Positions 6,245 through 7,021 of a DNA stretch of 7,021 nucleotides are shown here, one piece after another (the first letter of the stretch is position 1; each line of letters begins with the position of its first letter). Position numbers and translations under genes: made by a program. The stretch is from the NCBI GenBank assembly GCA_910588945.1, contig CAJUSF010000038.1, forward strand, positions 1 through 7,021, written 5' to 3'. This DNA comes from an uncultured Eggerthellaceae bacterium. Lineage in GTDB: Bacteria; Actinomycetota; Coriobacteriia; Coriobacteriales; Eggerthellaceae. Below the pieces are notes generated by a model. It had not been told where the DNA came from. It did not search any database and saw only the letters and a list, made by a program, of their open reading frames with translations.

Positions 6245-6324
6245 AAAAGACTACAGGTATGACTGAGCAAATGGTCATTTCGTAAAAACGAAATAACTCC
6301 TCCACAAATGCATTACAGTCTTTT
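6245..6324 (-). promoter_or_regulatory. structured leader element just upstream of the adhesin
   Basis: An 8-bp closing stem (6317-6324 with 6245-6252) surrounds a 10-bp hairpin with one G-U pair (6288-6297 with 6274-6283, 4-base loop). The 3' arm of the closing stem runs into TTTTT, then the adhesin ribosome binding site follows within about 10 bases. A strong GGAGGAG (6297-6303) sits between the stems. Position and folding suggest control of the adhesin by RNA structure; I do not recognise a known riboswitch class. Confidence 0.4.
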
Positions 6325-6386
6325 GCTTTCTGCGCTTTTGTTTCAGACGATGCAGTCAAGCCATTGAATACTGCTGATTTGCCTTA

Positions 6387-6431
6387 CTAGCGCTTCGAGT
6401 TCCCCAACTCGAAACCGATTCCGAAAGCTAG
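6387..6431 (-). promoter_or_regulatory. nested hairpin at the 5' end of the predicted leader
   Basis: A perfect 8-bp hairpin TTCGAGTT/AACTCGAA with a GGGG loop (6394-6413) is enclosed by a CTAGC/GCTAG pair (6427-6431 with 6387-6391). If transcription starts near 6440, this would be the first structure in the RNA. It has no T run after it, so it is not an intrinsic terminator. Confidence 0.45.
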
Positions 6432-6446
6432 ATCGGATTTGTTTTA

Positions 6447-6478
6447 ATAATACAATCCTTTTTTAGGATTGTTGTCAA
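6447..6478 (-). promoter_or_regulatory. candidate promoter for the adhesin operon
   Basis: The minus strand has a perfect -35 TTGACA (6473-6478) and TATTAT (6447-6452) as -10 after 20 bp. TGTATT at 6449-6454 gives 18 bp with a poorer match. The long spacer holds the dyad ACAATCCT/AGGATTGT (6452-6459 with 6465-6472). A start near 6440 would give a leader of about 210 bases. Prediction is by motif only. Confidence 0.5.
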
Positions 6479-6486
6479 AATGACAA
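6472..6486. promoter_or_regulatory. palindrome over the -35, possible operator
   Basis: TTGTCA-AAA-TGACAA, a perfect 6-3-6 inverted repeat, covers the -35 hexamer. The size and place fit a dimeric repressor site. Nothing in the window encodes a regulator, so the binder is unknown. Confidence 0.4.
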
Positions 6487-6546
6487 ACTATTTTTATTGT
6501 CGCACACGAAATTCATAACTTAATTGAGTTTCCGAGTTTCATATGA

Positions 6547-7021
6547 TTACTGAGTTGCACCACAGGAACACTTATAACCTACAGTAACAGTTTCATAATG
6601 ACCCTTCTCAGGGATAGAGTCCGAATGATAGCTTTGACAAGTTCCACCACGCGTCAGGTGTCCTCCCCACGCATCAACAGAACCAAATGTTGTACCGCAC
6701 CCATTGCAGACTATTCTAGCTACTGCCGGACTATCAACGACATACTTCTGCTGAGTGATCGGGATGCTGAAGCTATGCGTATGCGCAGGAGCACTCGGTG
6801 TGCTTGCAGAAGGTGCCTGAGATGATCCATTACCAGATGATGCTACAGGAGCAGATGCGCTACCAGAGGACGGAACAATGGTCTTTCCGGTTGCTTTTGC
6901 CTCACCTGCGGTCATAGTAGTAGTCTCACCAGTATCAGGATCCACCACCTCTACTACCTCATCTGCTGGGATATCATCAGTAGATGTCTCTGGAAGAGAT
7001 GCGAGGACGGATAGATCCGGA
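6547..7021 (-). CDS. C-terminal part of an exported-looking protein with a Cys/His module, 5' end outside the window
   Basis: The frame is open from the window edge (7021) to TAA at 6547, giving 157 residues plus the stop; a GTG at 6948 lies inside the frame and is not the start. The visible part begins with an acidic stretch (ETSTDDIPADEVVEVVDPD), then a Ser/Ala/Pro/Gly-rich linker (about 6885-6785), then a terminal module: HTHSF, RIVCNGCGTTF, WGGHL, CQSYHSD, GHYETVTVGYKCSCGATQ. The linker suggests an extracellular multidomain protein. The CxxCG, spaced His and final CxCG resemble the outer part of the small protein at 1817-2371. No catalytic domain is visible, so the main function cannot be told. 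It is separated from the adhesin by 314 bases with a promoter, so it is probably a different transcription unit. Confidence 0.8.
   Translation of the reverse strand, partial: PDLSVLASLPETSTDDIPADEVVEVVDPDTGETTTMTAGEAKATGKTIVPSSGSASAPVASSGNGSSQAPSASTPSAPAHTHSFSIPITQQKYVVDSPAVARIVCNGCGTTFGSVDAWGGHLTRGGTCQSYHSDSIPEKGHYETVTVGYKCSCGATQ

Larger units (their letters stand above)
6233..6546. other. intergenic region between the Cys/His protein and the adhesin
   Basis: 314 bases without a convincing protein gene. It holds the promoter, palindrome and leader structures listed separately. A 13-codon frame (6237-6278) is the only small frame of note. I see no clear intrinsic terminator for the gene ending at 6547; the A/T-rich hairpin at 6452-6472 is followed by ATTATT rather than a T run on the minus strand. 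Confidence 0.7.

Noticed and set aside
6452..6472. A/T-rich hairpin as terminator of the upstream gene
   Set aside because: On the minus strand it is followed by ATTATT, not a T run, and it fits better as the dyad in the promoter spacer. A weak terminator role is not excluded.
6547..6948. Complete 133-residue gene starting at GTG 6948
   Set aside because: The frame is open upstream to the window edge with continuous acidic, linker-like sequence, and GTG 6948 is a Val codon within it.
1..7021. CRISPR array, tRNA, rRNA or insertion sequence
   Set aside because: No regularly spaced repeats with unique spacers, no tRNA-like cloverleaf, no transposase motifs and no terminal inverted repeats with target duplications were seen on either strand.

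Overview
All supported genes lie on the minus strand, so transcription runs from high to low coordinates. The window reads as a cell-surface module of a Gram-positive bacterium. A sortase-anchored giant adhesin with VaFE (T-Q ester) repeats, a class B sortase, a SipW-type signal peptidase and a SipW-dependent exported protein together fit an anaerobic gut Actinomycetote of the class Coriobacteriia best. That placement is inference from family resemblance; a Firmicute is the alternative.

Layout in transcription order: (1) 7021-6547, the C-terminal end of an exported-looking protein with a low-complexity Ser/Ala/Pro linker and a terminal Cys/His module. (2) 6546-6233, a 314-base intergenic region with a candidate promoter (perfect -35, -10 after a 20-bp spacer that carries a dyad), a palindrome over the -35, and a long leader with several hairpins. 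(3) 6223-2477, a 1248-residue adhesin: signal peptide, Cys-rich thioester-like head, three SpaA-type domains, four VaFE repeats (the third carrying an insertion with an EF-hand/dockerin-like loop), an FSKTG sorting signal, a membrane segment and an unusually long acidic tail. (4) A hairpin at 2438-2471. (5) 2371-1817, a small membrane-anchored protein with a Cys/His module like that in (1). (6) 1816-1067, class B sortase starting at TTG. (7) 1050-499, SipW-type signal peptidase with Ser/His catalytic pair. (8) 518-1, N-terminal part of a TasA/camelysin-like protein with a SipW-type signal peptide, overlapping gene 7 by 20 bases and running off the window.

Proposed joint working (inference): the sortase attaches, and perhaps polymerises, the adhesin; the signal peptidase matures the TasA-like protein encoded directly after it. 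The locus may therefore build two kinds of surface structure, or one composite, from a single operon. The function of the small Cys/His protein is unknown.
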